Shown piece by piece: positions 36,909 through 43,006 of a stretch of 46,273 nt of DNA. The notes under the pieces are model-generated. The model was given only the letters and a program-made list of their open reading frames with translations, did no database searches and was not told the DNA's origin. Each line of letters begins with the position of its first letter. Within the stretch, counting starts at the first letter, position 1. Made by a program: the position numbers and the translations under genes. The stretch is from CAYJMQ01 sp964371555. Lineage in GTDB: Bacteria > Bdellovibrionota > JACOXK01 > 2-02-FULL-40-11. The stretch spans positions 1 through 46,273 of the forward strand of contig CAYJMQ010000012.1 of NCBI GenBank assembly GCA_964371555.1, in the 5' to 3' direction.

Positions 36909-37150
36909 CTTTGGCTCGTCAGAAAATCTCAAAGAAAAACCCCATCTTTATTCACCCCCTTTTGCGGTATATTGCGACCCCTCCTGCCTTGGCGACTTCT
37001 CCAATGGTATAAAATTTTCCTTCTTATATAAAATTCTTACCCAAAAACAAAAAAAGCTCTGGCAAAAAATTATAGTTTTATGCAAATCAGAAGAATCCAG
37101 TTTGAAATAAAAAATGACTTTAGTTCTCCTCCTTGATAATATTTAACAAA

Positions 37151-37408
37151 ATGAAAATAAAGTTTTTGGATACCCATCCCAATGCAGAAAGAATACAGAT
37201 AAAGCTCTTAAAACAAGCGAGTATTTCTGAACTTCTCCAAAAGACATTTGCGATGTCTTCATGGATTCTTTGGCTTAGCAAACAGGCAATTTCAAAAGCA
37301 CATCCCACATGGAGTGAAAGAAAAGCCGATTTATTTTTTGTTGAAGTGCATTATGGTAAAGTCCTGGCATTGAAAATTCAAGAATACTTAGAAAAAAATA
37401 AATTATGA
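37151..37408 (+). CDS. small conserved protein found next to nucleotidyltransferase-type genes
   Basis: 85 residues from ATG 37151. The features THPNAERIQIKLLKQAS, AISKAHPTWSE and FFVEVHYGKVLALKIQEYL recall a family of about 90-residue proteins usually followed by a nucleotidyltransferase-like gene, perhaps as a toxin-antitoxin-like pair. The stop overlaps an ATG (ATGA at 37405) that begins such a follow-on gene, which is truncated here. No ribosome site is obvious. Confidence 0.55.
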   Translation: MKIKFLDTHPNAERIQIKLLKQASISELLQKTFAMSSWILWLSKQAISKAHPTWSERKADLFFVEVHYGKVLALKIQEYLEKNKL

Positions 37409-37488
37409 AACAAGCTGATGTTGTTACTGCATTGGAACCCCTTATAAAAGTTCTAATTGTCTTGGTGGCCGTGTCCCAATCAAATTGA
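37405..37488 (+). pseudogene. 5' fragment of a nucleotidyltransferase-type gene
   Basis: Frame MKQADVVTALEPLIKVL starts on the ATGA overlap of the gene before, as expected for its usual partner, then runs into unrelated sequence and a stop after 27 codons. From about 37459 the DNA instead codes, on the other strand, for an antitoxin-like fragment. The break therefore looks like a deletion or recombination junction. Confidence 0.5.
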
Positions 37489-37544
37489 TCTGCCAAATCT
37501 TCTCCTGCCTCAGCTCTTCGATCAAATTCTTCGGTCGTAAGTTG
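37459..37544 (-). pseudogene. CopG/BrnA-like antitoxin N-terminal fragment
   Basis: Reverse-strand translation QLTTEEFDRRAEAGEDLADQ followed by FDWDTATKT resembles the start region (EEFDRRFDAGEDI) of CopG/BrnA-type antitoxins. A TAA stands directly before it and no proper start is in frame, while the downstream side runs into the fragment of another gene. A decayed remnant. The following stretch to 37750 holds only a small hairpin (37606-37625, CTTTACC/GGTAAAG) and nothing else convincing. Confidence 0.45.
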
Positions 37545-37757
37545 TTAAAGAACCCATAACTTTTTCTATACATCATGACGAATGTCAATGTGGAATTTAG
37601 CTAACCTTTACCGGTGTTGGTAAAGCTTAAAATGGAGTTTTAAAATCCATGTCGATGCCGCCAGGAATCCCTGTTCCAAGCATATCTCCCCGTGGCCATG
37701 TTTTACATCAAATCGCTGCTGTCTTGATGATAGGAAGAAGAGCAAGGTTTAACGAAG

Positions 37758-37786
37758 TTGACATCAATACGATTATCGTTTAACAT
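37758..37786 (+). promoter_or_regulatory. vapBC promoter with overlapping palindrome
   Basis: Perfect TTGACA (37758-37763), 17-bp spacer, TAACAT (37781-37786). The spacer holds the palindrome ACGAT-T-ATCGT (37769-37779), well placed for repression by the VapB-VapC complex. Start of transcription would fall at or near the ATG 37793, giving a leaderless message. Confidence 0.6.
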
Positions 37787-37792
37787 GTGTTT

Positions 37793-38002
37793 ATGCGAGT
37801 CAAAGTTTCTTCAAAATATCAAGTGGTGATTCCAGAAGTGGTTCGGAGGATCTTAGAACTTAAGGCAGGTTCTTTGGTGGATGTAATTGTAAAGGGGAAA
37901 ATTGCTTATATTGTACCTCTGTCTTCTTTTGATGCTCTTCAAAAGAGACTTTCTGGGAAGCTTGCTTTTAAAGGTCTTCGAGATAAAAAAGACCGCCTAT
38001 GA
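37793..38002 (+). CDS. vapB: AbrB-type antitoxin (VapB)
   Basis: 69 residues from ATG 37793 (a GTG two codons earlier is the alternative). MRVKVSSKYQVVIPEVVRRI is the SpoVT/AbrB swapped-hairpin fold; the C-terminal part, KLAFKGLRDKKDRL, should wrap the toxin. It binds its own promoter and neutralises the following PIN protein; the ATGA overlap (37999-38002) couples the two. Confidence 0.85.
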   Translation: MRVKVSSKYQVVIPEVVRRILELKAGSLVDVIVKGKIAYIVPLSSFDALQKRLSGKLAFKGLRDKKDRL

Positions 38003-38373
38003 TCTTAGTAGACTCCTCAGCGTGGATTGAGTATTTTGCACATGGATCTTTATGGAAAGTCATTCACCAGCATATCAAAGAAGCCAAATCTGTTATTGTT
38101 CCTACCGTTGTTCTATTTGAAGTCTATCGGAAAATAGCAAAAACTATTTCTTCAGAGGAAGGATTATCGGTTGTGGCTTTTATGAGTACCCATCAAATAG
38201 TTGATATTTCAAAAGAAGTAGCCTTAACTGCAGCGGACTTGTCTTTAGAATATGAACTGGGTATGGCAGATAGTCTTGTGTTGGCAACCGCCCAAGAATA
38301 CAACGCTCTCCTTTTAACTTTTGATTATGATTTTAATAAAATTCCTGATGTGAAAATTCTAAAACGATCCTAA
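37999..38373 (+). CDS. vapC: PIN domain toxin (VapC)
   Basis: 124 residues. The acidic PIN tetrad is complete: Asp5 (MILVDSS), Glu41 (LFEVYRK), Asp91 (GMADSLVLATA) and Asp109 (LTFDYDF). These bind Mg and cut RNA, often tRNA or the ribosomal sarcin-ricin loop; the target here is unknown. The pair looks intact, in contrast to the toxin-antitoxin fragments just upstream. Confidence 0.9.
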   Translation: MILVDSSAWIEYFAHGSLWKVIHQHIKEAKSVIVPTVVLFEVYRKIAKTISSEEGLSVVAFMSTHQIVDISKEVALTAADLSLEYELGMADSLVLATAQEYNALLLTFDYDFNKIPDVKILKRS

Positions 38374-38426
38374 ATATTAGTGAGAAACGCGTTCTCCCCA
38401 TGTTTCCTGGCAACGAAGGAGCAACG

Positions 38427-39581
38427 TTAAGATCTGAATCTTCTCTGTTTTCGATGTCCCTGGTAAGAGACTCTTTCTAGTTTATCCATTGGGGCCCCCT
38501 GAATCTTATAAAGTTGTGATATTTTCTTCCACACATGATAATCCTCAGGAACAAGCAGACTCAATGCCTCACCTTGAGCTCCTGCTCGAGCTGTTCTTCC
38601 AATGCGATGAATATAATCCTCAGGCACAAGAGGTAAATCGTAATTGATAACGTGTTCTATGTGAAGAATATCTAATCCTCTGGCAGCAATATCTGTTGCA
38701 ACAAGAATTCTATTTTTATTGGATCGAAATTCTCGAATTGCATTATTGCGTTGTGTTTGGGAGAGTCCGCCATGAATTCGATCTGCAGGAAGCCTCTTCT
38801 CTCTTAAAAATTGCGATAACCTATCTGTTCGGCGCTTCGTTCTTGTAAAAATAAGAACAGATCCACTTCTTTCCCTTAATACATTTAAAAGTGCCTCATT
38901 CTTGGTTTTTGAAGTTGTTTGAATTGCAGATTGCTTAACTTCTTCTACAGGTTGTGAAGCAATGCCCACACTTATATATGTAGGATTATTTAAATATTTC
39001 TTTGTCATATTTTTAATGTCACTTGGGAACGTGGCTGAAAAAAGAAGAGTCTGTCTTGATTGTGAAAGATATCGAAAAATCTCTCTAAGCTGTGGTGCAA
39101 ACCCCATGTCTAACATTCGGTCTGCCTCATCGAGCACAAGAAATTTAGTACTGTGTACAGAAAGAGTCTTTTGATTTAGATGATCTATCACCCTACCCGG
39201 TGTTCCAACCATAACTCGTGGTCTTCTTGATAAGGCTTGAATTTGGATATTCATCGATGCTCCACCAATAAGAAGAGCTGTTTGAAGCTCGGCAAATGGG
39301 CCTGTCATTTTTTTTAAAACCCCTATAATTTGAAAAGCCAACTCGCGAGTTGGCACCAAAATAAGTGCTGACTGCTCACGATTCTTTAGAAGATGACAAA
39401 TTAAAGGAATACAGAAAGCAGCTGTCTTTCCTGTTCCAGTCTGAGCACATCCAATAAGATCTTTACCAGATAGAATTTCAGGAATTGCCTTGGCCTGAAT
39501 AGGCGTTGGAATATGGAAAGTCATTGCCTCCAACGCTCCAAGAAGCTTTGGAGGCAAGTCCATGTGTTTGAAGCTATTCAT
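38427..39581 (-). CDS. DEAD-box ATP-dependent RNA helicase
   Basis: 384 residues, close to RhlE in plan. Q motif IPTPIQAKAIP, motif I AQTGTGKT (46-53), DEAD in VLDEADRML, SAT, and HRIGRTARAG. It has a short basic tail (HRKQRRFRS). Likely helps in rRNA or mRNA unwinding, including at low temperature. The RRM protein gene lies 81 bp upstream on the same strand, a pairing often seen for cold-responsive RNA chaperones. Confidence 0.95.
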   Translation of the reverse strand: MNSFKHMDLPPKLLGALEAMTFHIPTPIQAKAIPEILSGKDLIGCAQTGTGKTAAFCIPLICHLLKNREQSALILVPTRELAFQIIGVLKKMTGPFAELQTALLIGGASMNIQIQALSRRPRVMVGTPGRVIDHLNQKTLSVHSTKFLVLDEADRMLDMGFAPQLREIFRYLSQSRQTLLFSATFPSDIKNMTKKYLNNPTYISVGIASQPVEEVKQSAIQTTSKTKNEALLNVLRERSGSVLIFTRTKRRTDRLSQFLREKRLPADRIHGGLSQTQRNNAIREFRSNKNRILVATDIAARGLDILHIEHVINYDLPLVPEDYIHRIGRTARAGAQGEALSLLVPEDYHVWKKISQLYKIQGAPMDKLERVSYQGHRKQRRFRS

Positions 39582-39662
39582 AATATTTCCAGGAAAAAAA
39601 GTAGAAATATACTTCTTCTAATTTTTAATCGACAAGGGAGTGAAATGAGGAGTCAGTTGTGA

Positions 39663-39965
39663 CTACCATTTTTTACTGCCGCGAAATCCGCCGCCACCAC
39701 CACGATTTTCACGAGGAGCCATTGGCTGTGCTTCATTTACTTTCAATGGACGACCGTCATTATCTTTATTATTCAATTGATTAATTGCTGCTTGAGCTTC
39801 TTCGTCTGTTGACATTTCAACAAAACCAAAACCTTTGCTGCGTCCTGTAGCGCGATCACTAATGACCTTTGCAGACGCGACAGTTCCGCATTGTGAAAAC
39901 AGATTAGTAAGATCCTGATCCGTTACCGAATAGCTTAAGTTACCCACATACAGTTTTTTTCCCAT
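39663..39965 (-). CDS. RRM-domain RNA-binding protein
   Basis: 100 residues: RNP2 LYVGNL (5-10) and RNP1 KGFGFVEM, then a Gly/Arg-rich tail (ENRGGGGGFRGSKKW). Bacterial single-RRM proteins of this type bind single-stranded RNA and are often cold-induced. AGGAGGG lies 5 bp before the ATG. An extended -10 at 40065 suggests a leader of about 90 nt, which could hold a temperature-sensitive structure, but I cannot show one. Confidence 0.94.
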   Translation of the reverse strand: MGKKLYVGNLSYSVTDQDLTNLFSQCGTVASAKVISDRATGRSKGFGFVEMSTDEEAQAAINQLNNKDNDGRPLKVNEAQPMAPRENRGGGGGFRGSKKW

Positions 39966-40064
39966 AATACCCTCCTAACGAGCATTGCGTCGCTGAAGAG
40001 TAAAAACAATCTTTACCATAAAAACCGTACACTCTGCTGCGACATAATTCTATTTAATGTGCGC

Positions 40065-40073
40065 ACTATAGCA
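40065..40073 (-). promoter_or_regulatory. extended -10 promoter candidate for the RRM gene
   Basis: Reverse strand TGC-TATAGT: the -10 hexamer at 40065-40070 with the TGn extension at 40071-40073. No good -35. It predicts a leader of about 90 nt before the ATG at 39965. Confidence 0.45.
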
Positions 40074-40306
40074 TAAGTATTTATAAATAGGGAACAAAAA
40101 ATATAGAGCCCGGGAAAAGCAGAAATATGTTACCCATGTGTCCGGAATGAACCGTCTCCGGTATGTACCAGGCTATTTTGGCTCCCCTTACTGGACGCTT
40201 TTCGAACTGAAATTATAGCACTTGCTGCTTAACGGCAATTAAAAAGGATAATTAAAGAAACTGCATAAATTTGGTATTCCGTTAAGACCAAATCCAATAG
40301 CTTTAC
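40074..40306. other. intergenic region with possible mobile-element scars
   Basis: No gene. At 40177-40196 the words TTGGCTCCCC and GGAC recall the 3' end of tRNA-Asn (see 40907-40928). The stretch 40125-40175, read on the reverse strand, has a word (GGACACATGGGTAAC) like the ends of IS481-type elements; this is a weak resemblance. The -10-like TACAAT at 40304 precedes the palindrome. Confidence 0.35.
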
Positions 40307-40331
40307 AATTATGGGATTATATCCCATAATT
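40307..40331. promoter_or_regulatory. operator-like palindrome before the TumEA-like genes
   Basis: AATTATGGGAT and its exact inverse ATCCCATAATT separated by TAT. It overlaps the end of a -10-like TACAAT (40304-40309) and ends 5 bp before the first codon. Toxin-antitoxin operons are usually repressed by their antitoxin at such a site; here the HTH protein at 40538 is the candidate binder. Confidence 0.55.
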
Positions 40332-40336
40332 ATTTC

Positions 40337-40541
40337 GTGGGTAATCGTTCGGACAAGGCGACTTTAATCTTTTATGAAAAGCTGAGCCTCAATAGTGGCC
40401 TGATAAGTGAGCGGCGGATTTGGAAGATTTCGAAAATCGGATCGATATCCAAAGGGGATCAAGTATCGGCTGGCATTGGTTGATCCAACAGCCCATAAGG
40501 TACTGCTTCTTTATGATAACCATTGCAAAAGGGTCGCATGA
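40337..40541 (+). pseudogene. TumE/DUF6516-like toxin gene, frameshifted
   Basis: From a GTG at 40337 the frame reads ATLIFYEKLSLNSGLISERR then IWKI. The continuation RKSDRYPKGIKYRLALVDPT is one base out of frame: one extra T in the run 40428-40430 breaks it, and the first frame meets a stop soon after. With the T removed the protein is 67 residues and ends LLLYDNHCKRVA, overlapping the HTH gene as ATGA. It lacks the C-terminal His tail (GDHxH type) usual for TumE. The shift may be natural decay or a sequence error. Confidence 0.5.
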
Positions 40542-40906
40542 AAACTAAAAGAATCATTATTAAATCAAGAAGGGAATTTGATGATGAGACGTTGCAATTT
40601 TTCCGTAAACTTGATCGAGGAGAGAAAGTAAAACCCTTCAAAGGTGAGTTTTTTGAATCACTTGAAGCTGTGCGAAATTTTCTAACCGAGAAACGCTTGG
40701 AATTATGGCGTATTATTCGGGATAAGGAACCAGGTTCCTTGACTGAGTTGGCACGACTGATAAAACGTGATTATAAAGATGTTCATCAAGATGTTTCCAT
40801 TCTAGTTGAAGTGGGACTCGTAGATTTACGGAAACCAAAAAGGGCCAAAACCCGCGCATTGAAACCTGTAAGCTTAGTAGATCAATTGGAATTTAAGGTG
40901 GCTTAA
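40538..40906 (+). CDS. HTH DNA-binding antitoxin-like protein (TumA / HVO_A0114 type)
   Basis: 122 residues from ATG 40538. FESLEAVRNFLTEKRLELWR followed by SLTELARLIKRDYKDVHQDV and VGLVDLRK is a winged-helix reader of the HVO_A0114/MarR-like type that stands downstream of TumE toxins. It should neutralise the toxin and bind the palindrome at 40307-40331. Its TAA is directly followed by the copy of the tRNA-Asn 3' end. Confidence 0.7.
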   Translation: MKTKRIIIKSRREFDDETLQFFRKLDRGEKVKPFKGEFFESLEAVRNFLTEKRLELWRIIRDKEPGSLTELARLIKRDYKDVHQDVSILVEVGLVDLRKPKRAKTRALKPVSLVDQLEFKVA

Positions 40907-40928
40907 TTGGCTCCCCGAACAGGACTCG
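40907..40928. repeat. 22-bp direct copy of the tRNA-Asn 3' end (att-like)
   Basis: Identical over 22 bp (TTGGCTCCCCGAACAG and the following GACTCG) to 41110-41131, which covers the CCA end, acceptor and T-arm of tRNA-Asn. Duplicated tRNA ends mark integration of mobile DNA. No integrase gene is visible. Confidence 0.8.
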
Positions 40929-40937
40929 GTCACCGAT

Positions 40938-40960
40938 AAAAATTTGCTTCGCAAATTTTT
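40938..40960. terminator. hairpin terminator after the TumA-like gene
   Basis: AAAAATTTGC (40938-40947), loop TTC, GCAAATTTTT (40951-40960). The T run on the plus strand fits an intrinsic terminator for the toxin-antitoxin genes; its mirror form could act on the other strand as well. Confidence 0.55.
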
Positions 40961-41035
40961 TCATCGACCCCGCCTCGTGAGCGACCCGCAAGCGGGTACC
41001 CCGCTCACTCCGGCATTCTCGTCCTGTTTTTGTTG

Positions 41036-41058
41036 CAAACAATCCACTGGATTGTTTG
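41036..41058. repeat. perfect 10-bp hairpin
   Basis: CAAACAATCC, loop ACT, GGATTGTTTG. Its 3-nt loop matches the two neighbouring hairpins (40938-40960 and 41075-41113). Between them (40961-41035) lies GC-rich sequence with a further inverted piece, GAGCG/CGCTC and CCCGC/GCGGG. Confidence 0.6.
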
Positions 41059-41074
41059 CTCATTAGATTGGTCG

Positions 41075-41113
41075 CCAAATAAACCTTTGAACTTCGTTCA
41101 AAAGTTTATTTGG
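41075..41113 (-). terminator. strong hairpin directly after tRNA-Asn
   Basis: Arms of 18 bp (CCAAATAAACCTTTGAAC and its near-perfect inverse) with a TTC loop. On the minus strand it begins inside the tRNA CCA end, so it probably stops transcription or guides 3' processing. Confidence 0.55.
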
Positions 41114-41415
41114 CTCCCCGAACAGGACTCGAACCTGTGACCCGGTGATTACGATCTGACTCCACTTTCGTGGAGAGTCGGACTTTCTCTTTGCCCTCGT
41201 CTTTACGTTAGGGCAACGGGTGTAAAGTCTCTGCACTCCCCCGTCTCTTTAATGATTCGAGGTAGCTCAGGATTGCCATTACCATTAGGTATTAGGTTTC
41301 CCTGACTTAGCCCGTTTTTCACCCCAGCATTTCTGCTAAGCGCTGCTAATTCAGCGTGAATTTTATCCATGCCTCCGATTACAGTCACCTGCTCTACCAA
41401 CTGAGCTATCGGGGA
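41111..41415 (-). tRNA. tRNA-Asn(GTT) interrupted by a group I intron
   Basis: Exon 1 is 41381-41415 (35 nt, from TCCCCGATAGCTCAGTTGG to CTGT) and exon 2 is 41111-41151 (41 nt, from TAATCACCGGG to CCA). Joined, they give a 76-nt cloverleaf: acceptor TCCCCGA/TCGGGGA, anticodon stem GGTGA/TCACC, loop CTGTTAA with anticodon GTT, and encoded CCA. The split falls between anticodon bases 35 and 36. Without removing the intron the tRNA cannot fold. It lies 65 bp after mglA on the same strand. Confidence 0.9.
41152..41380 (-). ncRNA. group I self-splicing intron (IC3-like), 229 nt
   Basis: The exon before it ends in U and the intron ends in G. The P7/R region (GTGCAGAGAC, complement at about 41227-41236), the P8 hairpin TTGCCC/GGGCAA with loop GACGAGGGCAAAGAG-like sequence (41191-41216), and the P4-P6 words GGGAAACCT and GGCAATCCTGAGC (41265-41277) closely match the cyanobacterial tRNA-Leu introns. 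The guide GCA pairs with the exon end UGU including the U-G at the splice site. It has no internal reading frame, so no homing endonuclease. Confidence 0.9.
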
Positions 41416-41480
41416 GCAATATTAATGATCAAAGATGTAGTCACAAAAGATGGGGTTGTCAAGATGAGTTCAGTCTATTG

Positions 41481-42083
41481 TCATTTAGAAATTTCTGCGG
41501 TTTCTCCTTTTATGGCCAGAAGAATCAGTTTCGATATGGCTTTAAGCGTATCAAAAACCCCTGATCCTTCTGTCGCAACAGCCTCAAATTCCTGCGCATG
41601 TATTGAATTGAGATTTTTACTGAGTTCACTCACCGGCGCGATATTGGGGAGATTGCGTTTGTTATACTGCATGACCAATGGCAGTGAGGCCAAACTGTAT
41701 CCCTGGTTTTCAAGATTCGTCTTTAAATTTGAAAGGCTCTCTAAATTTTCTTCCATCCGATGGAGCTGAGAGTCTGCGATAAAGACAATTCCGTCGACTC
41801 CTTTGAGAATCAACTTTCGGGTTGCATCATAATAGACCTGACCAGGCACGGTATATAGATGAAAACGAACATTAAATCCACGGATAGGTCCAATGGCAAG
41901 GGGGAGAAAATCGAAGAAAAGAGTTCGTTCGGCCTCTGTTGCCAAGGTGACCATTTTCCCTTTCGTCTTTGGATCCGTCTGGGCATAAATATATTGAAGA
42001 TTGGTTGTTTTTCCGCCCAGCGCGGGGCCGTAATAGACGATTTTGCAGTTTATTTCTTTTGATGCGTAGTTAATGAATGACAT
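41481..42083 (-). CDS. mglA: MglA-type small GTPase
   Basis: 200 residues: P-loop GPALGGKTT (19-27), a switch II region with VPGQVYYDATRK, and the guanine motif NKRN (141-144). MglA sets cell polarity and motility direction in Myxococcus; its partner MglB is not in the window. The last residue of the guanine motif is Asn144, where Asp is the rule (NKRD), which may lower GTP preference. Follows recR by 2 bp in the dnaX-ybaB-recR-mglA order often seen in deltaproteobacteria. Confidence 0.93.
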   Translation of the reverse strand: MSFINYASKEINCKIVYYGPALGGKTTNLQYIYAQTDPKTKGKMVTLATEAERTLFFDFLPLAIGPIRGFNVRFHLYTVPGQVYYDATRKLILKGVDGIVFIADSQLHRMEENLESLSNLKTNLENQGYSLASLPLVMQYNKRNLPNIAPVSELSKNLNSIHAQEFEAVATEGSGVFDTLKAISKLILLAIKGETAEISK

Positions 42084-42085
42084 AA

Positions 42086-42685
42086 TTAAGCCATGAGGGT
42101 TCGGTTTTGAATCGCATTTCCGATGGTTGCGCTATCCATATATTTCAGATCTCCCCCCAGGGGAATTCCATGCGCGATTCTTGTGAGTTTCGAGCCCAGA
42201 GGCTTTAGGAGCTTTGTGAGGTAGAGGGCTGTGGTTTCTCCCTCAACCGAAATGTTTGTTGCCAGGATAATTTCCACCGGTTGTTCATTTTGAATGCGCA
42301 GCAGAAGTTCTTTGATTTTTAGTTGCTCGGGACCTATGCCTTCAAGGGGAGAAATAACGCCATGTAAAACATGATACTTTCCACTGAAAGTTTTTGAACT
42401 TTCAATAGCAAGAAGATCTGCAGATTCTTCCACTATACAGAGGATCTGTCCCGATCTTTGATCATTGCTGCAGAATTCACAGAGGGATTTCTGTGTGAAA
42501 TGAAAGCAGTGCGAACAGAGTTGAACGTTATTTTTCACTTCAAGAAGGGCGGAAGACAAATTTTGGGCATAACTACGGGGGGCTTTTAAAATATAAAAAG
42601 CAAGCCGGGTCGCCGATTTTTCCCCGATGCCAGGGAGTTTCGAGAGTTCATTGATCAGCTTTGAAAGTGCGTGGGGGGCGGCCAT
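42086..42685 (-). CDS. recR: recombination protein RecR
   Basis: 199 residues, exact family length. N-terminal HhH (LPGIGEKSATRLAFYIL), zinc finger with four Cys (CSHC...CEFC), Toprim (LCIVEESADLLAIE; HGVISPLEGIGPE) and a Walker-like end. Works with RecO/RecF to load RecA on gaps. Its ATG directly abuts the stop of ybaB. Confidence 0.97.
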   Translation of the reverse strand: MAAPHALSKLINELSKLPGIGEKSATRLAFYILKAPRSYAQNLSSALLEVKNNVQLCSHCFHFTQKSLCEFCSNDQRSGQILCIVEESADLLAIESSKTFSGKYHVLHGVISPLEGIGPEQLKIKELLLRIQNEQPVEIILATNISVEGETTALYLTKLLKPLGSKLTRIAHGIPLGGDLKYMDSATIGNAIQNRTLMA

Positions 42686-43006
42686 TTAAAACAGCCCGGG
42701 GAGATTCATGCCCCCTGTAAGTTTTCCAATCTCCGATTGCATCATTTCCTGGGATTGCCTGAGGGCTTCATTCACGGCTGCTACGATCAGGTCTTGAAGC
42801 ATCTCAAGGTCATCTTGTTTTGTCATTTCAGGATCGATGTTGACTGAAAGAATTTCTTGTTTGCCGTTTACTTTAACCTTGACCATTCCACCGCCGCTTG
42901 AGACTTCAAGTGTCTTTTCAGCCATCTCAGTCTGTAATTTTTGCATTTTCCCCTGCAGGTCTTTTGCTTGTTTGAGCATTTCAGTCATTCCCCCAAAAGG
43001 TTTCAT
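42686..43006 (-). CDS. ybaB: YbaB/EbfC nucleoid-associated protein
   Basis: 106 residues: MLKQAKDLQGKMQKLQTEMAE and a central GGGMVKVKVNGKQEILSVNI strand region are typical. Forms a tweezer-like dimer that binds DNA; nearly always sits between dnaX and recR, as here. The start overlaps the dnaX stop (ATGA, 43003-43006). Confidence 0.96.
   Translation of the reverse strand: MKPFGGMTEMLKQAKDLQGKMQKLQTEMAEKTLEVSSGGGMVKVKVNGKQEILSVNIDPEMTKQDDLEMLQDLIVAAVNEALRQSQEMMQSEIGKLTGGMNLPGLF

Noticed and set aside
36909..37132. Riboswitch or structured leader before the giant gene
   Set aside because: A few G-rich words on the minus strand, but no motif of a known riboswitch could be matched by eye, and the promoter candidate lies downstream of them.
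37649..37783. 44-codon plus-strand frame (MSMPPGIPVPSISPRG...) ahead of vapB
   Set aside because: No ribosome site, it ends within the vapBC promoter, and the reverse strand codes an equally plausible Gly-rich end; likely chance or remnant.
40125..40175. Possible IS481-type element end
   Set aside because: Only one short word resembles such ends; no transposase and no matching second end.
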